DNA of 64,000 nucleotides from Lucifuga dentata (lineage: Eukaryota; Chordata; Actinopteri; Ophidiiformes; Bythitidae). A program made the position numbers and the translations under genes. This document shows positions 11,995 to 22,983 of the stretch, piece after piece. The stretch is from contig VXCM01000988.1 of the NCBI GenBank assembly GCA_014773175.1, forward strand, positions 1-64,000, written 5' to 3'. The stretch's first letter is position 1; each line of letters opens with the position of its first letter. A model generated the notes under the pieces. The model was not told where the DNA came from. It did not search any database and saw only the letters and a program-made list of their open reading frames with translations.

Positions 11995-14900
11995 TATGAA
12001 TGTAAGTATGACAAGATGTGTACTGATTTGGCAAAATTTGTCTTGTGTTAATAAAACTGTATACTGGCAGAGAAAGAAGTGGCGAAAATAAATGGAATAT
12101 TTTTCTGGATCTAGCTCTGTAACTTTTAAAGATATGTCAAAAAACCGTTTGGATACTGCTGAATCATCTCAGCTACATATAAGTGGTTATTAATGTTTCT
12201 AGCCCCATGCAGCAGGGTTCATTACATATAGTGTATTTAGTTTGCCAAATCCAGATCATTATCTGGATCCAAGACCAACTGATATTCTACTGATACTGTG
12301 GTATAAATATGTCTAATTTTTTTGAGATTGTTGTCGTCTTTTTGAAGAATTTGACCATAAATATGTTTTAAAAACACATTATCTCGGACTGCTAAGAATT
12401 TATTACAAAAGAATTCCTTGTTCCATCTCTGGATCAGTACTGAAATTTCATGGGTCCTTCACTGGAGCCTTTTACCGAATTTCATCAAAATCTGATCAGA
12501 ACTTTTTGAATAATGCTGCTAATAAACAAACATACAAACAAACCCTGGAAGCATACCCTCACTGGCCAAGGCAGTTAGACCCATTAAGACAAACTATTGC
12601 ATGACTAAACATATGACTGTGCTTAACTGTGGTATTTTATGCAATGTGATTCACTGTGGGACTTCCCTAAGGTTCTCCTCATGTCAAGGCCTATTATTTG
12701 TATACTGTGGCTATTTCAAAACCTGATGGTTTTAAAAGATGGCTACACAACAAGAGGAACTGTTTCTTCTTCATTTTCAGAGACCCTCTGTTTATGTTCT
12801 TTATCTTTAGCATCTCATAGCTGTAATCTATCTGAGTCACAACCAGGCAGGCATGACATGTCTTGATCTCTATACTTAACAATGGAAGCAAAGTGTCAGA
12901 TAAATGGTTTCAAGTATCTTTCTCAAACATGTATATTATCCAAAGATACATTCCTATGTGTTTCCATCAACTTACATCCTTACAGCTTTATTGCATTCAA
13001 CCTACATCCTGGTCATTTCATAAATAAAAGTAAATAGTTATATGAAACTAGAAGACATGGAGAAGGCCTTAGCCTTCATGGCAGCATATATAAATTTCAT
13101 CTTGCTCGTGTTTTTGAGGCAAGATATTAAATCCTCGTCAGCTCTGCGGGTCAAATCTGCTGTCTGACCTTGTGCTTGAACTGAAGCAAGTGAAGGGAGA
13201 GAGTTTTATAATGGGGTCAGTAGCATCTCAAAGATGTTCTGAAGGATAAATAAGAATGAAAGGTGGAGGAATTATTGGAATTTACATTCAAAAGGACAAG
13301 AAGGGATTAGGAACAATGTGCATGCGCGAAGGAAATGAATTTAAGTAACCCTGTTGGAAAAGCCACAGAAAGACATCTGAATAAAGTTCAACAAAAAGTT
13401 AAAGGTTATTTCACAATGCATAATGCAGGAAAACTGTGCAAATAATAATGTTATTAAAATGCAGTATACCAGACAAAAACAAAACAAAACAAAAAAAAAC
13501 TGTGCTGCACAAAGAGTTGGGCTCATTTGAGTTCACTCACCATCTATGTTTTATAGAGCTGTTATTTTTCTTCATTGCTCAATCAGTTCCTTGTAAATTG
13601 AAGTGAAGGTTGGGGAAAATATTTTGTAAATGAGGACACCGTGTTGTTGTGGTATGCCAATATACTTTATCAAGCAGTAAGCTGCCAAACATGTCTACTT
13701 TAAGTGAAGTAATCACTCTCGTAGCCTGGAGGGGTTACCTAAAGGAGACTTAAAACATTCACACGCACCTCATCCAACACAGAGAATCTGGTTCTTATGG
13801 AGAACGCCTCATTAAAATCTGCTTAATAAAGATAGATTATCCTAGGAATCACTTCTTGTTCCTGTTTCCAGAAGAGTGCACACTTCTTCTTGTTCTTTAT
13901 TTAGTGTTTCTCCTTTATGACGTATTGATTAGTCTGTTGACAGTACTTGCATTGTTAAAAAAAACAAGGATGACACAAGCCAAGCTACAGCAACAAGTCA
14001 CTGACTCATTCAGGGCTCCAAGTGGTTATGCAACATCAATTTGCCTCTTCCTCTGGGTGGTATCTGATAAGTGCTGAACAGTGTGTCTCCTGGCACAAGA
14101 AAAGAGGAATTAGAAGTGACGGCAAAGCAGAAAAAATAAAGAACACCTTGGTGGAGGCCAGTGATGGAGGCCAGCCACCCTAGAATAGCAATCAACACTT
14201 CCTTTGTGCACTTTCAGAGCAAAAATGAATACTTGGTGAGTTCATCAGTCATGTGGGTTATATTTGTTAGAAAAAAATATGTTTTAGGTTCAGCGTGTGC
14301 AGTCTCAGTCTGATTCTTTTCATTTTTCTGGCTTAAGTCACATACTATTCATCATATTGTCTTAGTTATTCATCGACTTTTTTCGTTTTGTGTCAGACAT
14401 TTCAGACATTTGACGACAATAATACATCCTTAACTTAAAATGTCAGAAAGACTCGTCCAACTTGTTCTTTGTGCAGAAGATGACAAATCACCTCTTTTGA
14501 TAATACAATAGTCTTTTGTAAGCGTACAATGACAGATATTGTCTTTGCCATTTCCTGATACTGTTAAGCAATAAATTATTCTAAGGTGCTCTCACAGATT
14601 ACCCAAGTATGTATAGTGCTGCAGAGATGGCATAAAAATAGAAATAATTTTAAAAGGCAGTCTGCGTTACTTTATATTTTAAATTAACTAGTGCAGTTCC
14701 CGTTCAAAACGTGCCTGTTCTCAGTGGGCCGGACTTTATGGTGTGCGCCACAACGTGCCGTAATTTTGTTCTGCACATCCTCATAAGCTAGCTTTGTTTG
14801 CTGTATGGGGTTGGGTTGAGACCATAGCATATGCTGCTGCACCCGGAGCGTATTCTGCCACACGGACTACTTTTTACCAACACAGCTCAATTTAAGAACC

Positions 14901-15069
14901 GCATCGAAACAACTTCCCACATGATACTGCACGTCCTTGGGTCCTGAGCAATAAACCTGCTAATATCAACTTCATACAATGCCGGGTTCTAGAGATAATG
15001 GTGCCACAGACAGAGATTCCTGCCTTTATAGTTAGATAAGAAACCCACAGGATCTATATAGCTATGTCA

Positions 15070-15285
15070 TACACTAAAATGTGACAAGTTGATCTTACTT
15101 AAAAAAAATCTAGGAAACCGATTGCCTTGAAAAGGGTCAGTAAATATAACTATAATTCTAAAGTTCAAGTAGACAAAGTAAATATAACAAGACAAATAGT
15201 TTGATTTACTTACCTTTTTCAAGGTAATCGGTTTCCTAGATTTTTTTTTTAAAGTAAGATCAACTTGTCACATTTTACAGTGTAA
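15070..15285. mobile_element. Long-hairpin MITE
   Basis: Two arms of about 70 bp are near-perfect inverted repeats (ACACTAAAATGTGACAAGTT through AAACCGATTGCCTTGAAAA, mirrored at 15213-15285) around a roughly 70-bp centre. The arms differ by a few bases and an A-run length. A transcript would fold into a long stem. Confidence 0.75.
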
Positions 15286-15540
15286 AGCATATCTAGCAAT
15301 ACATATTATCTTCAAGCAGAACTGATATATGTGAGTAAATTGCAAAAATCAAGAAATTAAATGCTCAATTGCTCAATCACAAAGTAACATTTATATAACC
15401 TGTTGATTGTTTCTATTTGGCAGTTGAATAGAAACATGATGGAAATTGACCGATAAAGCTTCACTTATGTTAATTAGCGCACCTGTGTTCCATTAAGGGC
15501 TGTCACAGGTGAAAGCCGATGAAGATCAGCCTATTAATAA

Positions 15541-15582
15541 TTAGGCTGAAAAATGCAAAATTTCCAGCATGGTCCTTTAAAT
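15541..15582. repeat. Solo end of the TTTAAAGGACCATACC MITE family
   Basis: Only the right terminus is present: TGCAAAATTTCCAGCATGGT followed by CCTTTAAA. No matching left end nearby. Confidence 0.5.
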
Positions 15583-16522
15583 GATCAGCGAAACCATTAA
15601 CCTGGAATAAAAGCTCGGCGAAGAAGCTAAAATAGTTAGTCATCATCTGTGCTCAAAATAAATGAAACTTGATGTCCTGTTCTTGGACCTGTAAAGTCAT
15701 GGTTGGCAGGCTGTCAAGCACCACATTGTTTAAACTCGGTTTGAACTTATTCTCACTGTTCCTGTATTCTTTCTGTCTGTATCCACCACATTAAACGTAG
15801 TGACCCTTTGTTTGGTTGTGCACATTCTTGTGTCTGTTGTGCTGTCACATTTGTGCAGTTAATTGACTATGTATGATGAAGAAGAACATATTGTTCGCTG
15901 TTATTTTTTTTTTTTTGTTTGTTTGTTTAAGTTGACAGAAGACAGAATACACCTGACAAGGATATCAAACAAATCTGTCTCATTTTCCAGACAGGAAATT
16001 TACCGGAATGGCTGACTGGGCTCGACTCTGTAAACACCAAGAACAAATAAAAGAATCCTTCTAGTTTAACCTGTGATTTTTTTTTTTTTTTTTTTTTTTT
16101 TTTAGGGATTAGCCAGGCTGTGTTATTGTGTCATAAATTAATTAGTGTGATAATGACCCTGTAATTAGCTGGTTCCTGCAAGCTTCTCCCATCCTCCTTT
16201 GGCTACGATTGCAGCTAAGTTAAATATATCTCCATTATATTGCTCAAGATAGGGTCAGTGGAGTGAGACAGCCATTGTTGGCTGCATGGCGGTATCCTTA
16301 ACCCTTAAATACAAAGGACAGGTCTTTAGTGACCCAGGATCATATTACGCACAGAGTTGTCACCTTTGTTCTGGCAAAATACGGGACAAAAAGGGGGAGG
16401 GGGGTGCTGAAATGACTTCAAAGCAATCCCATTACAATGACACACATGGTTTAGAGTGCTCTATTCAACAGAAAAAAATAACAAAAGCACTTTGATTTGC
16501 AAGTGTAAGAAAAATATTGCTT

Positions 16523-16866
16523 ATAAGTTGTAGAAAACTCAGTCAGGTCAACGGGATTCAAGTTTTTAATTCTGAAACGTTTCATCCAAATGGCTTTGTC
16601 AGTCAGTTGAATTTAACATTTTATGAACAAAAAAACATTTTTTTTTCCATATTATATTTTTTATAGTGAATGAATGAATGAAAGTAACTGAGTACTGGAG
16701 GTTTACTGGAGGTTTAACCTTCTTCTTTGCATTCATTTCTGACTGACGAAGCCATTTGGATGGATGGATGGTGAAACTTTTCAGAATTAAAAACTTGAAT
16801 CCAGTTGACCTGACTGGGTTTTCTACAACTTATCTACCGCCTGGATGACTGAGAATCTTCATCAAA
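16523..16866. repeat. Inverted pair of a dispersed teleost repeat
   Basis: 16523-16606 reads ATAAGTTGTAGAAAACTCAG through TCTGAAACGTTTCATCCAAA. 16739-16866 is its reverse complement plus the CCTGGATGACTGAGAATCTTC end. About 130 bp separate the arms. A third copy sits at 3080-3200 in direct orientation. Confidence 0.75.
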
Positions 16867-18178
16867 ATACTGCATATTATAGCTTGGCTTTGTCATGCTG
16901 ATTGGTTTGACACAAACCAGGCTGAAATGTCACAATAACATGGTGTCCATCCCCATAAAATTTAAACTGTCAGTAACTGCAAACATTCCATTGACTTATT
17001 TTCGGTACATTGGAGACCTAGTGTTATATATGAAACGACGTACATGAAAATACATGACAAACTGTGTCCCGTATTGAATCAATAGCATTTTATTTTCAAA
17101 TCCTTATTATATCTGGCAAATCTAACTACCCACCTCTAATTTATTCATTTTTTTCAGTTAAGCCCTCAACCTCATGCTATTCCTCAAACTCTTTGTTTTT
17201 AAGAATTTTATGGTTTCAAGTTGTTAAAAATAGTTTAAATAGTTGTTTTTCAAATGTTTTTCCCTAAAAAAGTGTATAGAGTCGGTGAGGAACAGAGGTA
17301 TGTAAGAGATGTAAGAGTGTAATTTTTTTTTAATTTTTTTTTTTAATATATTATTCCAGGTTTGCAGGTAGCAGATAATAGTTATGTTTTCAACTTTGGC
17401 CACACTTCAGCACTGTAATATCACTGATAGGATGAACAAATGCTGAAACTAGGAGGAAGAAGACTATTTATGCTAGCTACCTAACCGCTACAAAAAGATG
17501 GCGCTGCGCTGCATGAGAGGTTCACTGAACAGCAGCATTTACTGTGATTTGAATGGCTTTGATGACGGCATCTATAAGTTATTGTAAAAAATATAATATG
17601 GCAAAAAAAGTTTTTTGTTCATAAAATGTTCTGAAAAGTTTAAAGGCAAAAATATTTCACTTTGTAGCTCAATTTGTGTTGCGTAAGTTGCGGATCTCTA
17701 ACGACCCTAGATTCATGCATTTAAGGGTTAAAAGTGGTACGAGGTTGATGACCTGTCGCATTGGGGTCAGGGTGTAAATGCTCAAGCGTGCTGACTGCTC
17801 TGTGGTTCTCACCGTGACTCACGGCTCATTTTAGCACGCAAGTTGCACACGGTTTCTGCTGACTTCATGAAAATCAGCATCTAGTCAGCTGTCAGTCAGC
17901 CAAGCAGCCAGACGCTGTGCGACTGAAGTAACGCCGTATATTTGTGAGAAGGGCCAAACAGCAAAGCCTGTGGTTTCGCTGCACAGCTTGAGTGACACGT
18001 CACAGTGTTGGTGCTCACACCAAAATACACCTCCTGACAGCTTTGATTACTATTTATTGTAAAGCTTTATTACGTTCAAAGCAATATTGGCAGCGTCCAC
18101 AAAATGTTGACACAGAGAAAGAAAAAGGCAGAATTACTTTGTCCCAGAAAATAAAAAGAAATAAAGAGATGATGGAAC

Positions 18179-19256
18179 CAGAGGTGGGTAGAGTAGCCAG
18201 AAACTGTACTCAAGTAAAAGTATTGTTACTTTATGATAATAGTAACTCAAGTATAAGTAAGAGTAGTCACCAAAATAATTACTTGAGTGAGAGTAAGAAA
18301 ACATCTATTTAAAAATTACTTGAGTGGTGAGTAACTTTGATCAGCTTATTCTTTCAAATAATCAACAAGCTATAAAGTGCTCCTCTGAGGGAAAAAAAAA
18401 TGCAAAGCAGCCATAAGTTAGCTTCTAATACGATCCAAATCATATCATATAAAGAAACAGTAGATAGTAATAAATTTACCACATAACAAATGATGACAAT
18501 TCTGGCCTGGCCCCAAGACAGTTAGCTAGGTTNGGGAAAAAAAAATGCAAAGCAGCCATAAGTTAGCTTCTAATACGATCCAAATCATATCATATAAAGA
18601 AACAGTAGATAGTAATAAATTTACCACATAACAAATGATGACAATTCTGGCCTGGCCCCAAGACAGTTAGCTAGGTTAGCTTCAACAGCCTTTCTCTTTT
18701 TAGAATCCATTTTTCGTCTAAGCGCCAAGAAAATTATGAAAGAAATAAATCGTATTTGCTTCGTTTAAGTTCATTTTAATTCATATTATATTATATGCAA
18801 AGGCACCAGCCGGCCCACCTATCAAGCTGTGTCAACCCATCGTTGTCATGGAGATGACGCGACGCTGAATGTGATGCTCTCACACACACACACACACACA
18901 CACAGTGGAGCAGTCACTGTGACTTTCTCTGCTGCAGTGGAGAAAGTGGAGAATTTTGACTCGTTGCGTCGGAGCGATGTCTCCAATTAATAAAAAAGTA
19001 ACGCAACGAGTGCGACCAAATGTAACGGAGTAAAAGTATATGTTTTCCNTCGTTGCGTCGGAGCGATGTCTCCAATTAATAAAAAAGTAACGCAACGAGT
19101 GCGACCAAATGTAACGGAGTAAAAGTATATGTTTTCCTTCATAAATATACTCAAGTATGAGTTAAAAGTATCCTGCAATAAAACTACTCAGTAAAGTACA
19201 ATTTTGTGAAAAAGTTACTTAAGTAAATGTAATGGAGTAAATGGAATGCGTTACTG
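18179..19256. mobile_element. Teleost hAT-like non-autonomous element (CAGAGGTGGGTAGAGTA end)
   Basis: The left end CAGAGGTGGGTAGAGTAGCC and repeated ACTCAAGTAAAAGTA/TTACTTGAGT motifs are typical of a very common fish hAT-derived repeat. The right side carries GTTACTTAAGTAAATGTAAT and an eroded end near 19256. Two internal blocks are duplicated across single Ns (18533 and 19049), which inflates its length. A CA repeat lies at 18882-18905. Confidence 0.65.
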
Positions 19257-19382
19257 GATGGAACTGCAGATAGCTGGGAAGACACAAACAATATGATCTG
19301 TCTGTCATCTTCATAATCAGTCAATTGATATGGTGGCCACAACATATTGAATATTACTACTTTAATATCAAAAGCTCACTAA

Positions 19383-19385
<3 letters not shown>

Positions 19386-19424
<39 letters not shown>
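19386..19424. repeat. (CT)n microsatellite
   Basis: A pure CT tract of about 38 bp directly abutting the left end of the Harbinger-like element. Confidence 0.95.
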
Positions 19425-19429
<5 letters not shown>

Positions 19430-20016
19430 CCCTTTCACACATGCACTCTAGTCAGGAAAAGTTTCTGCTTTACCCAGTAGAACTCATATGAAAAGGCGGC
19501 TGGGACATTTCAGGAACGAGCGAGTTTGCATGTCGATGGTGTGTTTGTCCTGTGACTCACTCGTGACAACAATAAGGCTATTGGCAACATGCTTGATTTC
19601 CAATACTACTGCATGTTAATTGAAGTAATTTCTGGAAACTGGAGCGATTTGGAGATCAGGGAGCTTTTGTCCATTAGAGCAGAGGATGAAATAATTTGTC
19701 AAGATAAAGGAACTGTAAGGGATTCAAATACAATATTGGGTTTAGGACATGCGTACTTTGCATATCATGTCCTGCCTTCTTCTTCTATCTCCTCTACATG
19801 TTGGTGGTTGGCAAAGCAAGTTTTGGGCACCTTGTCGCCATCGACCTGTTTGGTGGATCGATCACGCTTCCTACCTGACAGGGAATTTCGGATTTAGATG
19901 AGAACACGGTTGTTGCAGCTATTGTGCTACACTTGAATGCAAGATCGAAAGGAGAACTCAAGGAACATTCCCGCAGCAGGTAGTCCTGCATTGTTCTGGT
20001 GTGAAAAAGGCTTTAC
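19425..20016 (+). mobile_element. PIF/Harbinger-like non-autonomous element with Myb/SANT-like fragment
   Basis: Imperfect terminal inverted repeats TAAACCCCTTTCACAC and GTGTGAAAAAGGCTTTA bound about 590 bp. Inside, an ATG at 19589 opens 102 codons. The first part (NWSDLEIRELLSIRAEDEII) resembles the W-S-D-x-E-x-R-x-L-L-x-I start of Myb/SANT-like DNA-binding domains carried by Harbinger transposons and their domesticated relatives. The rest of the frame does not match, so the domain is truncated. Confidence 0.5.
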
Positions 20017-21708
20017 ACACACACATAACAGGAAGTCTAGTAGTGACTTGTCAAACAACAAAAGATCTGACCGAGTTTTCAGACATGTCAGAAATCATTT
20101 GATTGCCTGATTGCTCAATCGACTCTGAGAATTGGTGCCAAATTTTCGTTAAAATTAGACCAAATTCGTATAGTGCCTGCAGGCTTAATGCAGATAAAAG
20201 TAATAAAGTATAAAGTCACTCTCACAACTAGTTTAAAGTCAACAAGATGCACAAAGAAGCATGCAGAAACACACACACACACAGTACTGAGTGAGTACAC
20301 AGCAGATGGTTTGTGATGACAACGCTTTGACTTCTGCATCCCAACACTAGAATGCATGCTGAAGCCAATCAGATATTCTGGTCAGTGAGTTTTATAATCT
20401 TTATGGATTCAGAGATGCCATCTCTCTCCAAAACAATATCAGTGCCCCGGTGATTATTCCGGTCTCACTCAGAGAATGGAGATTGAATTTGGCACAGATG
20501 ACTTGTCACCACACTGAGTGGCGTAAACATCTATGGAAAAACCCAGTGACACATTGCTGGATAATGTTAATTTCACACTTTGTTGCCGGTGTTTGCTGTG
20601 ATGGTCCCTCCCCACGCATTCATGTGGATAAATTAGAAAATGCAAACATTTTTCTCCATTTTAGCACCTCCAAAAATGCAGCTTTTTGGATCTCCAGTTA
20701 TATAAGATTGAAAATATCTTGTATTGTGGATGGCACAGAGTGAGATTTTAACACCTGTTTTGTGTGTTTAAGAATAAGGAGAGAGAAAATTATGCACATA
20801 ATTATGCACAATTTCCTTGGTTGATAACTATCAAACTAAACCCGGGAGAAGAAAAACAAATTTTCTCTACTTTTTGTGTTTAAGTGTGCACGATGGGCAG
20901 TTGGGAAAACAATTTTAACTTTATTCAGCCATCTAAAAATCTCTTTCACTTTTTTGTTACTTCTTTGTCTGACACAATATTCTGTCTTATCGATAAATTC
21001 AATCATCAGAAATCCCCTCAGAGGAAAAAAATGGAAACTGGTTTTGTTTCATAAAGTCTGATTAAAATCTACACGTGTGCAATTTTGCCTTCTGGATTCG
21101 AATGACCTCATTGTTATATAACCTGCAGAGAAGCTAAAGCTCAGTTTGATGTTTCAGCAGTAAAGATAGTTGTATATTTTTTAGGATGTTGGAACTATTT
21201 GGATCTGAATGTCAGACAGGCGCGTGACAGACAGCCAGCAGTGCCTCGTTGTGAAAGTGCACAGAGGAAACAGCTCTCCACTTGCAAATTTGTCAATTCT
21301 GACAACTGATGGACTTAGGCTTCTCTTATAATAACATTCCTTTGGGTATAAATTGAGTTTTTCGATTAACCTTTGGAAGAAAGATCAGACTTGTTCTTCC
21401 GCAGTGCAAGAAGGAAATTGCATTGAAAAAAATGGCAACTTTTGAAAAATCAAATTAATGTTGGACATAAGAGTTATGCAAAGGCAGGCCCGTGAGTGTG
21501 TGTACTGTATGTGTGAGTCTGTGTATGTCTGTGTGTGTTCAATGAATCAGTTTGTGTTTTCATGCATGTCTCTCTCAATATGTTAACATGCACGTCCACT
21601 CTGATTAAGGTAATTAATCATTTTAAATGCCACTTAAACACCATAATCAGTTTGAAATAAATATAAATCGATACTCTGAGTAACAAAAGTAGATTGTAAG
21701 TCAGTTTA

Positions 21709-22110
21709 CTAAACATTTAAGCAATCCACGGGCTGACGGCGGGTGTAAGCGTTCTCCACAAGCATGTCTCCACTTGACGTGCTTTCCCTTGTAAGCCGAT
21801 TACGCAATGAATCATCAATTACTCTGAAATTTAAAAAAATAAAAGTTACTGTGTGTTTTAAGTCAAACCAGTAGCTTTTTCCCCATGTCTGTCGAGATAA
21901 ATGTGCATGACACCTCAGTGTTACGTAGCTCATGTATGTATGATGTTGTGATCTAGTTGAAATGTGTTGTTGGAGGCTGTGGGCCAACACAAATGCAAAG
22001 CCAAATGGGCCGGTGGAGCCTCGGCGTGGAGAACGCAGTGGGTAAGCAGGTCTTTCATCAGTTAGCTTTTCTATCATCAAGCTGTGAAAAGGACATATCA
22101 GAAGCTTGAA
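21709..22110 (-). other. Possible orphan coding exon(s), unrecognised
   Basis: The minus strand carries two acceptor-like sites followed by open frame. At 22086 CCTTTTCACAG leads into LMIEKLTDERPAYPLRSPRR. At 21824 TTTTTTTAAATTTCAG leads into VIDDSLRNRLTRESTSSGDM, which ends with TAG at 21709. The whole interval is open for 148 codons in one frame. I do not recognise the protein and see no partner exons nearby, so chance is quite possible. Confidence 0.2.
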
Positions 22111-22390
22111 TGAAAAAAAAATTGTTATATCACTGAAAGTTTTCCAATGGTACAACTATGTCCCTCCTCACCACATGCTACTTAAACACTTAATCATGAA
22201 ACTGAGATAAAAGCAGTGCAGCAGAAAAGAAACAATAATCATCCGCAGAGAAACAGCACTATCACTTTTTCCTCTACGCTTAATAGTTTGTGTTGTATAA
22301 TTTGTATGCTTATTTTCAGATTATTGTTAGCGTGCTGCTGTATAATGCATTACCCAACAATAGCAATTTCTATGCCTCAGTGCCTCAGTA

Positions 22391-22983
22391 AAACAAATAT
22401 TTTATGACATCTTTATGGGGTTTTTTAGTGCATAAAATTAAATGATCCCCATAAAAGCATTGTAATGAATCATTTATTGCTTTAAAGCTAAAATCAGATT
22501 CAAAAGGCATATTTGTTGAATATTTGCGAATATGCCATGTTGGTATTCCACAGTGTTAGCATATTTAATATTTAAAGCTACAGTTTATATAATGCAAACA
22601 ATATATGTGGCAATGCATAGTGTGCATGTTAATATACAGTAATTTGCAGAAACTTACACTTAGGGTGTTTTTCATTTAGGTCATTTAAAACAAATATTTT
22701 ATGACATCTTTATGGGAATTTTTAGTGCATAAAATTAAATTATTCCTATAAAAGCATTTTAATGAATCACTTATTGCTTTAATGCTAAAATCAGATTCAA
22801 AGGACATATTTGGTGAATATTCACGAATGTTCTGTGTATTCCACAGTGTTAGCATATTTAATATTTAAAGCTACAGTTTATATGATGCAAACAATATATA
22901 TATATAGCAATGTATAGTGTGCATGTTAATATAATTTGCAGAAACTTACACTAAGGGTGTTTTTCATTTAGCTCATTTAGCCG
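22391..22983. repeat. 296-bp tandem duplication (two diverged units)
   Basis: Unit 1 starts at 22391 and unit 2 at 22687, both beginning AAACAAATATTTTATGACAT and both ending near TTTTTCATTTAG(G/C)TCATTTA. The copies differ by substitutions and small indels and no N lies between them, so this is a real duplication, unlike the single-N cases. Confidence 0.8.

Larger units (their letters stand above)
9131..18178. other. Intergenic, no gene recognised
   Basis: Besides the mariner MITE (11.7 kb), hairpin MITE (15.1 kb) and inverted repeat pair (16.5 kb), there is a unit with TTAAATACGGGAC at both ends (about 10763-10990), a common fish repeat fragment at about 12440-12550, and T-runs at 15905 and 16078. 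14690-15010 is unusually CpG-containing for the region. No coding signal. Confidence 0.55.

Noticed and set aside
18880..19178. Two overlapping minus-strand ORFs with repeated FGRTRCVTFLLIGDIAPTQR
   Set aside because: The repetition is made by the single-N duplication inside a hAT-like repeat.
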